Assembly (NCBI GenBank): GCA_001414485.1
Contig: LLEY01000222.1
Coordinates: forward strand, 20,657 to 84,656
Origin: Calycina herbarum
Taxonomy: Eukaryota; Ascomycota; Leotiomycetes; Helotiales; Pezizellaceae
Length of the DNA stretch: 64,000 bases
Reading direction: 5' to 3'
Shown here one piece after another: positions 23,590 to 32,761 of this stretch. Under the pieces are notes generated by a model that saw nothing but the letters and a program-made list of their open reading frames with translations, made no database searches and was not told where the DNA came from. Each line of letters opens with the position of its first letter. The first letter of the stretch is position 1. Position numbers and translations under genes: made by a program.

Positions 23590-23836
23590 CCTGAATCAGT
23601 ACACACCCTGAATCAGTACACACCCTGAATCAGTATATGGGGATAGATACCCTGGAGTAAAAAACCCTCCTTCCAACTTCCAGTGGACCTCCAACAGAAG
23701 GGGAAAACCATAAGTATATAAGTAAACTGTACGTCTTTCACCCGAGTATTTAGAGAGGTGGGATGTTCCTCCGGTTCTTATTTTATAAGGAGACCGACTC
23801 CTTCGGTTTTTGTTTTATAAGGAGACCGACTCCTTA
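23590..23836. repeat. Tandem repeats inside the miniature retrotransposon
   Basis: Three tandem ~17-bp units CCTGAATCAGTACACAC (23590-23638, the last diverged) abut the polypurine tract. Two 32-bp units containing TTATAAGGAGACCGACTCCT (from 23781 and 23813) lie next to the Tc1-like insertion. GGAGACCGACTCC itself is an imperfect palindrome. Confidence 0.8.
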
Positions 23837-25125
23837 CTAGTGGTAGGGATAAATAATTGTACCCCCTGCCATGATGCTTCTAGCACCTTCTCGTACCCAC
23901 TAGGCTTTCCACCAATCACTTAAATGGTCTCTATCACGCTGCTTTTACTTTAGTTACTACAACACATACTACTGTACGACCAAGACTCAAGCAATAATTA
24001 ATCATGGATTCAGTCCCTACTCCTAAAGTACGATACCACTGTACTCGCGACGACCGTCTCAAAATACAGACCTTATTTTTTAATGTAGGCTGGACCAAGT
24101 CTCAGATAGCCTTGCAGCTTAATCTTACAGAACGACAGATTAAGTACGCGTTAGTTCATCGTGTCACGCCTCAAAAGAAGCGTTCTGGCCGGCGGCCATT
24201 CCTTGGTCCTATAGAGAGGAAGCAGCTAATTGAATGGGTTTGTACATCTGCAAAGAATAGAAGGACACCGTGGCATGAGATTCCAGCAATCTTTGGATGG
24301 GACTGTCATATTTACGCTATTGAAACTGCATTTAAACTTGAGGGCTTCGCTCGGCGTTGTGCTCTTAAAAAGCCAGACCTTACGGCAAAACATGCAGCTA
24401 TTCGACTTACATGGGCTTGGGAGCATGTATTCTGGACCTGGGAAGATTGGGCATATATCCTTTGGAGTGATGAATCGTGGATACTGCCAGGAAAGCATAA
24501 AAAGATAAAGGTTACAAGAAGGCCTGGAGAAGAGCTACACCGTGACTGTGTAGAACCTAAAGTTCAACGTAAAATTGGATGGATGTTTTGGGGTTGTATT
24601 TCAGGCCTATACGGGAAAGGGCCTGGTATCTTTTGGGAGAAGGATTGGGGGACAATTACGTCGAAATCGTACCTAGAAAGGGTTGCTCTAGTTGTTCAAA
24701 ACTATGCCTTACATAGAGGTCTTACTTATATGCAAGATAATGCCTCAGGGCACTCTGCAAAAGCAACAATTGAGGCGCTAAAAGCTATGGGGATTAAACC
24801 TATCTTCTGGCCTACAAAGTCTCCTGATCTTAATCCAATTGAGACTCTTTGGGACTTAATGAAGGACTATATCCAGGAAAAAGACCCTCAAATCCACCGG
24901 TCCTACCTACGACTTAAGGAGGCAGTTTTAGAAGCTTGGGATAGTATTACATACACGCAAATTGAGGAGTTAATTAGGAGTATGCCAGCACGCTGTAGAG
25001 CAGTCATTGAAGCAGAAGGATGGCATACCAAGTATTAGGTAGTAATAAAGCAGCGTTGATTAGCAATTTGTGGCGTCGTGGCGTTAGAAGTGCAGGGGGT
25101 ACAATTATTTATCCCTACCACCAAG
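23837..25125 (+). mobile_element. Tc1-like DNA transposon, apparently complete
   Basis: About 1.29 kb, inserted in the interior of the miniature retrotransposon and flanked by TA (23835-23836 and 25126-25127). Terminal inverted repeats match perfectly over 30 bp (23840-23869 and 25092-25121, containing GGTAGGGATAAATAATTGT). They differ by a one-base indel and substitution at the extreme tips (CTAG versus CTTGG). It encodes an uninterrupted transposase. It must be younger than the host retrotransposon. Confidence 0.9.
24004..25038 (+). CDS. Tc1-like DD34E transposase, intact
   Basis: Single-exon 344-residue protein starting ATG 24004, of normal length for the family. The N-terminus is a paired helix-turn-helix DNA-binding region (RDDRLKIQTLFFNVGWTKSQ and RRPFLGPIERKQLIEWV). 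The catalytic core shows the triad in YILWSDESW, MQDNASGH and PDLNPIETLWD, with 34 residues between the second Asp and the Glu, giving DD34E. No stop or frameshift is present, so cut-and-paste activity at TA sites is possible. It is clearly related to, but diverged from, the transposase at 21775-22833, and the inverted repeats of the two elements differ, so cross-mobilisation is unlikely. Confidence 0.95.
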   Translation: MDSVPTPKVRYHCTRDDRLKIQTLFFNVGWTKSQIALQLNLTERQIKYALVHRVTPQKKRSGRRPFLGPIERKQLIEWVCTSAKNRRTPWHEIPAIFGWDCHIYAIETAFKLEGFARRCALKKPDLTAKHAAIRLTWAWEHVFWTWEDWAYILWSDESWILPGKHKKIKVTRRPGEELHRDCVEPKVQRKIGWMFWGCISGLYGKGPGIFWEKDWGTITSKSYLERVALVVQNYALHRGLTYMQDNASGHSAKATIEALKAMGIKPIFWPTKSPDLNPIETLWDLMKDYIQEKDPQIHRSYLRLKEAVLEAWDSITYTQIEELIRSMPARCRAVIEAEGWHTKY

Positions 25126-25259
25126 TATGCGTACAGGTGCTTTGATTACGCAGGTTGCCTAGCTATTCTAGTCTTATCCAGATCTGCGGGAGAACACAGC
25201 ATTTTGTCCTTACTGTACTGTAATACGCGCGAGCGCTACAGTAACCAGCATTGCTACCA

Positions 25260-25390
25260 TGTGAAAAAATGCTTTCATTGTGCCTCAAACCTCTTAAATG
25301 GAGGAAGAGAAAGGATGTATTTATATACAAATTTACAATTCTAGAATGTTCTAGATCACGTGTTACGGATTCTAAGCGATTCCAGCAACA
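25260..25390 (-). repeat. 5' LTR (131 bp)
   Basis: Direct copy of 23454-23584, followed on the minus strand by the putative primer-binding site. It carries the same CACGTG (25357-25362) and TTC/GAA array (25339-25355). Confidence 0.92.
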
Positions 25391-25395
25391 CGATT

Positions 25396-25755
25396 CTATC
25401 TATTTCTGATACTCAGTCATTAATCATTATAAAGAAAGACTTTCTTCCCATAGCCAAAACAGAAATCCACCTATCCTCTAAACACGACGGGGAAAAACCT
25501 TTTCGCACATTTGATCGCAGCGCTGTACAAGAGGACAAAAAACCCGAACTTGACGAAGAGGTGGCAAAGAGATGACAAGACAGAAAACAAAAACGATACA
25601 ATGCCCCTGAGTCACCATCCCTTTTCGAGGGGCGACGCCAAGGAGCCAAAAAGTAACCAAGATAAAAGAAATAGCCTAGGAAAGTATAAAAGACACAGAT
25701 AAAATCAGCTCTTAGACACATCTATCGGTAGTTAGTCAATTAATGAAAACACATT
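25396..25755. other. Intergenic
   Basis: No supported gene downstream of the retrotransposon. Only short overlapping frames on both strands. Confidence 0.4.
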
Positions 25756-26309
25756 TCAATTCTGTCGTCGAACACATACCTTGTAATAACTTCCATATAC
25801 ATCCAAGTGGCCCTCCCACACATACCAATTGAACCGACAATTTGTCGTTGCTGTGGACCCCCGTATCTTCTCCAAGATAAGGGGACCCGCCATTGTTAGT
25901 GGCGATTCAAACTCTTTGGATGGACTTTGTAGTGTTCCCACAAAGTCCAATTGATAAAAACCATGGTTTGAGTCACAAACCAGACATAATCTCTATCAAA
26001 CAATTTGCTAGTCCTGGCGCGAACGTGTAGAGTACTGCGATTTCCCCATTTTCTGTTCCATCCTATGGGTAATCCACATGCACAGTTAAAATTGCATGTG
26101 CATAGGCATGTACAAGATTGCAGCTTGTAACATTTGCATGTGCATCTACAAATTTCTGTGAGATTTGGCAACCAACTTTGACTGTAGTCAGTGTAGGGGT
26201 CATTGTATTGTTGTGGATGGGATGCATGAAAATTCCAAATGATCGGAGTGTCTCCAGGACTAGAATTTGTGTCATACGTGACGGCGATATATTGCCGAAC
26301 ATCTTGCAT
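25756..26309 (-). CDS. Possible gene or remnant, unknown
   Basis: A minus-strand frame from ATG 26309 reads MQDVRQYIAVTYDTNSSPGD, then DTPIIWNFHASHPQQYNDPY and a Cys-rich stretch, stopping at 25896. An overlapping frame continues to 25756 (SPSKEFESPLTMAGPLILEK, later NWYVWEGHLDVYGSYYK). The Cys-rich part may be an unspliced intron: there is a TTACCCATAG acceptor near 26065, but phases do not resolve cleanly. The non-repetitive composition resembles coding sequence. I do not recognise a family. It could be a lineage-specific gene or a decayed one. Confidence 0.3.
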
Positions 26310-26618
26310 AAAATATTGCAGTACTTTGTTCCATGGCAGGAGGAGGGGGTCTGAAAGGGGGAAATAGGTCGACGAAAGAGTGTGATTTTCGGTTTTCAGT
26401 AACGAGTGTGAATTGATGGATCTATGGATATTATTAGTGGAATCATAATTGTTTGTGTGGTAATAGTACGTACATGTTGTCAGAAATGTGGTTTTCCTGT
26501 CTGCGATAAGCCCCGAGGGCTATTGGGCTTGGTTCTGGTATGTATCCTTTCTCTTCTTGCGTTTTACTATGACAGGTTAGAACTTGCGAGAAAATTTACT
26601 ACTACTTATAGTAAATAC
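26310..26618. other. Intergenic
   Basis: Nothing recognised. One short plus-strand frame with a hydrophobic segment (about 26430-26630) has no supporting motif. Confidence 0.4.
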
Positions 26619-26966
26619 CTACTGTCGGCGTAGGTGTCTCGCTAACAAATTTGGTTTATAAAATGCCCTTTGGCAGTTGTCATACCCACAGAAATGCTGG
26701 GGCTTGTGGAGGCTAAGCTGATGACGTCTAGAAAAAACGCAAATGTTAGTATTATAATGAATCTTGGAAATTACATATCAACGGTAATCTTTCCTTAAAT
26801 GTTCTGCTCTGGAAAAAACCTTCGTTGGCACACATATATCACAGCTGGGGTCATGTTTGCCCTCTTTAGCTCGGCTTACACGGCCAGTAACAGGTGTGTA
26901 TGTGACTGCTGGAATGGAGACTTGATCAGCCATATTGTGTCTTTCGGTAGTAGTGTGAGACCACAT
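26619..26966 (-). pseudogene. C2H2 zinc-finger exon remnants
   Basis: Two minus-strand pieces read as zinc fingers. About 26966-26778 ends DPSCDICVPTKVFSRAEHLR, followed by a TGA soon after. 26727-26619 reads RHQLSLHKPQHFCGYDNCQR, then AFYKPNLLARHLRRQ and stop. Between them lie a good branch site (TACTAAC) and acceptor (TTTCTAG), but no donor gives a correct phase without crossing the TGA. It looks like a decayed C2H2 gene, possibly related to the C2H2 exons upstream at 27236-28164. Confidence 0.45.
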
Positions 26967-27235
26967 TTGATATCGATTTCGTTGTAACTCCCCTGTAGAT
27001 GTATTTTTAGCTCATCAAAGCGGCACGCTTGTTGAATAAAGCCATAGAATTGGGTCATTTATCGAGGGCGATTTGTCACTTACACATGTATTCACACGCT
27101 AGTTGGATGACTAGCTGCATCGCTTCTGGGGAGCAAGATATATTGGTGGATTCGTTGGACGACAACCACGGTTTAAGTCTATCAGAACTTCTTCTGGCTG
27201 GTATGAATTAAGCAAACGAAAAGGTATCTAGATAC

Positions 27236-28164
27236 CTACAAGGTCGATTGAGGGTACTGTTTAGCGAAGTGTCGTCGATGATTGTCAGATCTCGAAAAGG
27301 TCTCACCACAGGTGTCACAGATAAATTTTCTCTCTTGGTGGATGGTTGTTATATGGCGCCGAAGGTCTTTTTTGATAGTGAAACCTAGGGTGTTGGTACA
27401 GCCACTAATGTTGCATTTGAAGAGTCGAGCATGTGTTTTGGCGTGTTTTCTTGGGTTTGGTTAGCATCTATGATGCATTTAGATATTAAAACTCACCTGA
27501 GATCACAAGCGCGAGTGAAGATCTTGTAGCAAGAGTTGTCGGTACACTTCAATTGCTTGTCGTGCTTTCGTCGGTTCTTTTGTGCTTTTCTTGAGGAAAA
27601 AACAGAGTTTTGCTCGCTCACTGGAGAGAAATTTAAAGCGACAGAGGGGTTCGTGTAACCTGCAGTCGGATCAGGATGGCTTGTCTGGCTTTGATTGAAG
27701 GAGTGTTGTTGCTCAGGTGTTCTTGGAGAAGTTCCAGCGTCAGGAGTGCGCTTTAGACCCGAAGGGGAGAGACCTGGGTTTTGGAGCAAAGGAAATGTCT
27801 CAGATGGGTCTTCGAAATAAGGAGTGTGAACTGAAAATTCAGCAGTGGGTTGATCGTATATGGGTTGTGATGTGTGTGATGAGGGAGGTGCCAAGGAAGA
27901 TTTTGTAGAATGCGAAGCCAGATTGCTGCTCCCTAACTGGTTGTAGTTGAGGGCGAGCAAGAGATCTTCAGATAATTCGAAATTGTCATGGATGACATGG
28001 AAGTCGTTGTTTGATGTACCGTGAAGTTCTAGGTCCGAGGGGCGAACATAAAGACTAGACGGCGGATTTTGTTCAAGAGAGTTTTCTAAACTATGGTTCT
28101 CGAGGTACTCTGAGATTTCTTGAGCGCGAAGACAGTATGTCTCCGCGCGAGAAACGCCGGAGGA
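27236..28164 (-). CDS. C2H2 zinc-finger protein, 5' end unresolved
   Basis: Two joined exons: up to 28164 down to 27497, then 27449-27236 (47-bp intron, R codon split). The N-terminal part is Ser/Pro/Asn-rich and disordered, as in fungal transcription factors. Three C2H2 fingers follow: LKCTDNSCYKIFTRACDLRK with H..H across the intron, FKCNISGCTNTLGFTIKKDL ending HITTIH, and FICDTCGETFSRSDNHRRHF. A basic patch (KAQKNRRKHDKQ) precedes them. The frame is blocked upstream by TAA at 28165-28167 and has no ATG before the conserved region. Either a further 5' exon is missing or the gene has lost its start. DNA-binding regulator is the likely role; its targets are unknown. Confidence 0.6.
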
Positions 28165-28167
28165 TTA

Positions 28168-29217
28168 GGGAGGAAGGTCGTTTGAGGTGGAGTTGCTCAA
28201 GCAACAATAGTTGGGGTGGAAATGTAGATTCCACCCCCACTGGCACACAAGTGAGCCTGCGGGGGGATTGAAGCTATAAACAAGTAGAGAAACCGCGTTG
28301 ATGGCAGAATCAGAGAAGTGGAGTTGGTTGTTCAAGAAACAGAGCACCCGAGGCCCAAAGTTATAGGAACGAGACAAGCAAGGCTGAAAACTGGTGGCCT
28401 CAAAGCTCTCTAAAGCGGCAGTAAATAAATCTGCTTACTTGGCTCTCGTTGTTCCAACTTTCTAGGGCAATTGAAGATGGTTATCCCAAAAGATTTGAAC
28501 AATTCAAAATATTAACCGAAATATTCTCCAACAATGACTTCAATTGTCTGAGAATATCTAGATTAAAACGTTAGAAGAATGACGAGAGTCACTCACTGCC
28601 GCTTTTATTGTGCATCACGAGCCTCCTACTCCGCGTCTTCACCGAAACTGGATAAAGCAGGCTCGCTTAACCAATCGGCTGCCGATACTCCTATGTGCAT
28701 GATAACCCCTGAAGTACAGACGCCTCTTTTTGCTCAGCCCTGAGGTGGCCTCCCGTGGTGCCACGAGAAATTCCTTCACAACGTTCGAAGGATCTGGTAG
28801 TACAAGTTGTGTGTCTACAACTAAAAGGTCTGGCAATCGATCATCCGAACATCATTTCATTTTACAACAATTGAGTTAATTGTCCGAGAAGGTTTTGACT
28901 AATTAAGAGAAACGAGTTCAATTACTGGAAACCTTTCTCACACATTTAAGTTGATTTTCTAGATGGCACAATCGCATCACCCTTGAACCCTTTTTTCCAT
29001 CACTTCAAATATTCCAGGACATCGGAAGGTAAGTTATCCCAGACTCGGGGATGATGTACTTGGAAGAAAAGTCCGGATCTCAGAACTAAGATTGGAACGA
29101 TTTGGGTTGCCTTGCCATACAGGTGAGTCTATACCAAAAGCCCGAAGGCTGCCCGTGAGCCCAGAAAGAAATCCTAATTTTGACAATCTTTCTAACATGT
29201 TTGCACAAGGAACCCGT
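28168..29217. other. Intergenic / possible 5' part of the zinc-finger gene
   Basis: A minus-strand frame from about 28377 stays open to the TAA at 28165, in the same frame as the zinc-finger exon, and contains LHFSDSAINAVSLLVYSFNP. It has no domain I recognise. The rest (28400-29217) shows only short frames. Confidence 0.35.
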
Positions 29218-29735
29218 TCAACTCTCAAATTGTGATCCAATTCCCGCGAAATTCCCCTCTGGTTCCTGCACAGCATCCCCATATGCCATGAACCACGGCT
29301 CGTCCTGAGGGGGAGGGCCGAATTCCTCGAGACTCAACGCCCCATCCGTTTGCTGAAATTGACGGCCTTGATAGCTCACTCCATATTGATAGTTTCTGGA
29401 AGCTGCAGATTCAGAATACTCAGCCAGCCATTGCTTGACGCTTGGGTCGGAGGAGGTATTTCCATTGGAATTGACATAGGAATTGGTGGAATGGGAGCTC
29501 GTGTGGGAGGCGGAGTTCTCGGCGTATTGGTGATGGGTAGAGGAGTTGTTTGAAACGTTGACAGGACGGTTGTCCTTTGTATGGGAAGTGGCTGGTGTCG
29601 AGTTCTTTTTGGATGCAGAACTTCGAGTGGTTTTTGACGAGCTGGAAAATGGTTGTTAGCTAGGTGATCTGATCGGGGGCTTTGCAAGCCATACCTCTTT
29701 GGCTCAGATGAATGATAATGATTGTGAGAAGGCAT
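29218..29735 (-). CDS. Hypothetical Ser/Asn-rich protein
   Basis: Two exons: 29735-29695 (13 codons plus two bases) and 29641-29218 (53-bp intron), giving 154 residues. The sequence is low-complexity at the start (SSSKTTRSSASKKNSTPATS) and His/Ser/Asn-rich in the middle. It then has a more ordered C-terminal half (SVKQWLAEYSESAASRNYQY, later LSLEEFGPPPQDEPWF). The intron is canonical and the open frame spans the exon, so a real gene is likely. No domain is recognised. It may be a lineage-specific, intrinsically disordered protein. Confidence 0.6.
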
Positions 29736-30095
29736 TTTAAAGTGATGAACTGGTAGAGTGACTTGTTTGAGTTGAGGTTTTTGAATGATACAACGAAAAA
29801 TTCTGTTTTCTGTTGATTAGAGCCAGATGGAGACAATCCCGGACTTTATAGACCGTAGAAATGGAAGGCCATCCACAAGGGAGGCCTCCAAGTCTCCCTC
29901 TTATCCTATTGGGTGTGGCTCAGGCGCCTGGAATATGATACCTGGTCGAAGAGGGTCACGTGCATATACGTGACTTGAACAAAGAATCTGTTCAAACGAA
30001 TAGTTTCGACTTGTAAATCGGGAACGACTATTAGCAAGGTGACACAAATCAAGTAAATTATTGCATTCATCAGCTAACAATAAAAATAAAAATAT
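29736..30095. other. Intergenic
   Basis: Promoter side of the Ser/Asn-rich gene and 3' side of the PDI-like gene. No other feature is seen. Confidence 0.45.
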
Positions 30096-31493
30096 TCACA
30101 ACTCATCATGCCCCTCCCTCTGACCCCCAGCACCACGCCCAGCACCACTAGGCGATATCTTCCCTTGCACAATATCCATCACAAACTCATCAATAACTTC
30201 CGGTGTGATCTCCATACTCTGATCGAAAGGGAACACCTGTCCCACTCCTGGATTATACACCGCTGCTGCTGGTAGCCTTTTCGGATCCAAATCGAGCTGT
30301 GAGAGCATGTGGTTGTACTGAACAGCATCGACGGTGAGGAAACTGAGATATTCTTGGAATTTTGTTGCTAATTGTTTCAACTCTGCCCTGAAGGCAGAGC
30401 GTTCTTTGTCGGTTTGGGCAAATATGTAAACGAGGGATTTCCCGGACTAGGTTTTTGATGTTAGAATGTCATGGCTAGGCAGTCAATTGGGAAGACGCGG
30501 AGCGAAGAAGGGGTGGAGGGGCATGTTGTGAGAGAAAGATATACCTTGAGATATTTGAGTTCATTTCTAACTGTGAGTTGTCCAACTGGAGGCTCTGTCA
30601 TACCACGTACAAAAAGTTCGAGGCGAGAAGGGTTATAGGGTTGACCTAAACCCCTCGGCTCATCCTCGTCGGGGAGATAACATGTTACCTGAGGAATTTC
30701 AAGGCCTTCATCGGCAAGAATTCCAAAAGAATAGCTGTGGTGATATTGTACTGCTAGATTCGTAAAGTAGCCATATAGGTCCGTATAGTCGCCTTTCGTG
30801 GGAATATATGCAATGAAAACTGCATCGTCCACCGAATGGAATGAGGTCACGTTTTGGTAAGTCAGTGTTGAGACTATTGGTCGTCTTGCTCTTTCAACGA
30901 AAGCCTTCATTCTTTGAAACTTTGTTAGTCGACGCACTATACAGTTGAACAGAGATAATTACGGAGCAGCTTTTCTCTCGCCTCGATATCGCGTCCATTT
31001 TTCGGGTCCTTGGAAGAATCTTATGGCTGGGAAGGAAGCAACATCTTGCTCGGCGCAGAATTTGTGCTCTATCGTGCAATCAATACTAACAAACAAGTTC
31101 GAATCCTTTTTTGACTTTGCAATCTTCCATTCTGGCTCTAGGGCTTTGGATATTTCCCTGTTCAATGTTAGAATAAAATCCCGGAGATATGACCAGAATT
31201 TCACTTACGTAGTTGCCTAAATTTGATGGCTGATGTTAGAAGATGGCACTTTGTTTGGACTGGAATTTGCTTACCGCGACAACTATATCGTGTTAGTGGT
31301 GCTAGAAAATCAAAAGGTCTTCAATTTGCTCCTATATAAAAGTCCACGAATTAAGGGGTTCGAGGCACTCACAGGCTACTAAGGCATCATCTTGTTTTTC
31401 AAGAATTGATTGTAATTTAGAACTCGATACATGCTCCCAGCAATTTCCGGTCGTTGCAAGATACCAGATGGCCAGTCTGAGGTAAAACGGCAT
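30096..31493 (-). CDS. PDI-like ER protein lacking CxxC, with HDEL retention signal and two 8-nt micro-exons
   Basis: Six exons: 31493-31373, 31282-31275 (8 nt), 31216-31209 (8 nt), 31157-30963, 30911-30545 and 30446-30096, giving 349 residues. The hydrophobic N-terminus (MPFYLRLAIWYLATTGNCW) is a likely signal peptide and the C-terminus is HDEL, so the protein should stay in the ER lumen. The thioredoxin fold reads ALVAFVAATTEISKALEPEW, where a catalytic PDI would have an APWCGHC-type motif. The redox cysteines are therefore absent there. Later segments (TSFHSVDDAVFIAYIP, KSLVYIFAQTDKERSAF) fit the b and b' thioredoxin-like domains. It is probably a chaperone or scaffold-type PDI rather than an oxidoreductase. 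All five introns have consensus donors, and introns 1-3 have CTAAC branch sites. It is divergent from a prolyl 4-hydroxylase. Confidence 0.88.
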
Positions 31494-31903
31494 TTTGTTG
31501 CGATATTGTGTAGGAAATATCGTGGAGAGAAAATGTATCCAACGTTGTTGCCCGCCGGAGAATAGGGGGTGATCGCTAAAAACAAGCTTCGTTGGATGGG
31601 CCAAAGCCTGAGCCACTCGCCAATTACAGCATCTCACACCACTTTTCAGCGCCACCAACCCCTGAAATCCCCCTCAATCCGAGCAGTTGCCACCATGTTT
31701 GTATCAGAAACGCTTCGTCCCATCGCCGCCATGATGGCATCGCAGCTTCTGAAACATGACAGCTACATCAATTCCTGTGCCTCCGGTTGAACTCGTCCAA
31801 GCTAGCGGAGAGCTTTATACGTAGAGAGCTTCATCTCCAACCATGTCTGGAATATCAACATCGTCACCCCGCCATTCCTCAACAACTCCTTTCCAAATTC
31901 AAG
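31494..31903. promoter_or_regulatory. Bidirectional promoter: PDI-like gene and prolyl 4-hydroxylase
   Basis: 410 bp between divergent ATGs. No clear TATA box or unfolded-protein-response element stands out to my eye. The shared upstream region would allow co-regulation of two proteins predicted to enter the secretory pathway. Confidence 0.5.
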
Positions 31904-32761
31904 ATGCCTCGAATCCCTCTCCTGCACGCCTTTCTTATCGTCAGCCTGCTGGCCGAGCGTGCAGTCAGTACAGCAAGTTCATCACAAACTGCTCTCCAAT
32001 CGGTTGCATGCGAAGATCCTCAATACCGCGTTCATCTTCTTTCCAAGAGCCCGCTGGTGATCTATATATCCGATTTCGTGACGGCAGACGAAAGGGAGCA
32101 TGTACAAGAACTGACGTAGGTATTCCATGTCTTCTCCCAGCTCCGGAAACCGTGCTGACATTTCTGCAGCAAAAGCTCATTCTCACGCTCCTCGGTCGCT
32201 GACGAGTCTGGCACCAAAGGCCAACGCCAAACGCGAACCTCACAATCAGCATCAGTTCCTCGAGATGATATCGTACGCTGTATCGAAAACCGAGCGCTTG
32301 CCTTTCAAGGCTTCGATATTCCACGCTCCCACTTGGAGCCCCTCCAATTAGTCAAATACGGGACTGGCGAAAAATACCATCCTCACACAGATTGGTTCGA
32401 GGCAGAGTCGCAGATGACTGCGGAAGTGGGAGGAAACCGACAAACCTCGTTCTTCGTATATATCGCTGCATCAAATATAACTGGCGGAGGGACGAACTTT
32501 CCCATGCTGGATGCACCAAGAGAAGAACGGTGGTGCCAGTATATTGACTGTGACGAACCTTGGGAGAATGGGGTAACATTTCGACCGGTACCTGGAAGTG
32601 CCGTATTTTGGCAAAATCTGGCAGGAGATGGCACTGGGGACCCTGCTACACTGCATGCTGGGCTACCCGTTACGAGTGGGAATAAGATTGGAATGAATAT
32701 ATGGACGAGACAGTGGCCATTAAGCTCGGTATATAGGGGAACCGATGATGATGCGATTTGA
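31904..32761 (+). CDS. Prolyl 4-hydroxylase-like Fe(II)/2-oxoglutarate dioxygenase
   Basis: Two exons: 31904-32115 and 32170-32761 (54-bp intron), giving 267 residues. The N-terminal hydrophobic segment (MPRIPLLHAFLIVSLLAERA) is a signal peptide or anchor. The P4Hc-type catalytic domain follows: the first iron ligands in KYHPHTDWF (HxD), the third in ATLHAGLPVTSGNKIGMNIW, where the Lys is the 2-oxoglutarate carboxylate contact. LQLVKYGTGEKYHPHTD is the usual entry to the active site. Family knowledge: these enzymes hydroxylate peptidyl proline in the secretory pathway. The substrate in fungi is generally unknown. The neighbouring divergent gene is an HDEL-tagged PDI-like protein, notable because animal P4H uses PDI as its beta subunit. 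Confidence 0.92.

Larger units (their letters stand above)
23449..25395 (-). mobile_element. Miniature non-autonomous LTR retrotransposon (TRIM-like) with nested Tc1 element
   Basis: Two direct 131-bp LTRs (23454-23584 and 25260-25390) differ at only two positions by my reading. Read on the minus strand they begin TGTTG and end CACA. The element is flanked by the 5-bp duplication CGATT (23449-23453 and 25391-25395). Just inside the 5' LTR is TGGTAGC (25253-25259, minus), which matches the 3' end of initiator-Met tRNA as a primer-binding site. Just before the 3' LTR is AGGGGGAG (23585-23592), a polypurine tract. Removing the inserted Tc1 element leaves ~385 bp of interior without gag or pol. 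This is the architecture of a terminal-repeat retrotransposon in miniature, which needs proteins from another element to move. Confidence 0.9.

Noticed and set aside
23330..23623. Minus-strand frame crossing the 3' LTR
   Set aside because: It spans the LTR boundary and target duplication, so it is a by-product of the insertion rather than a gene.
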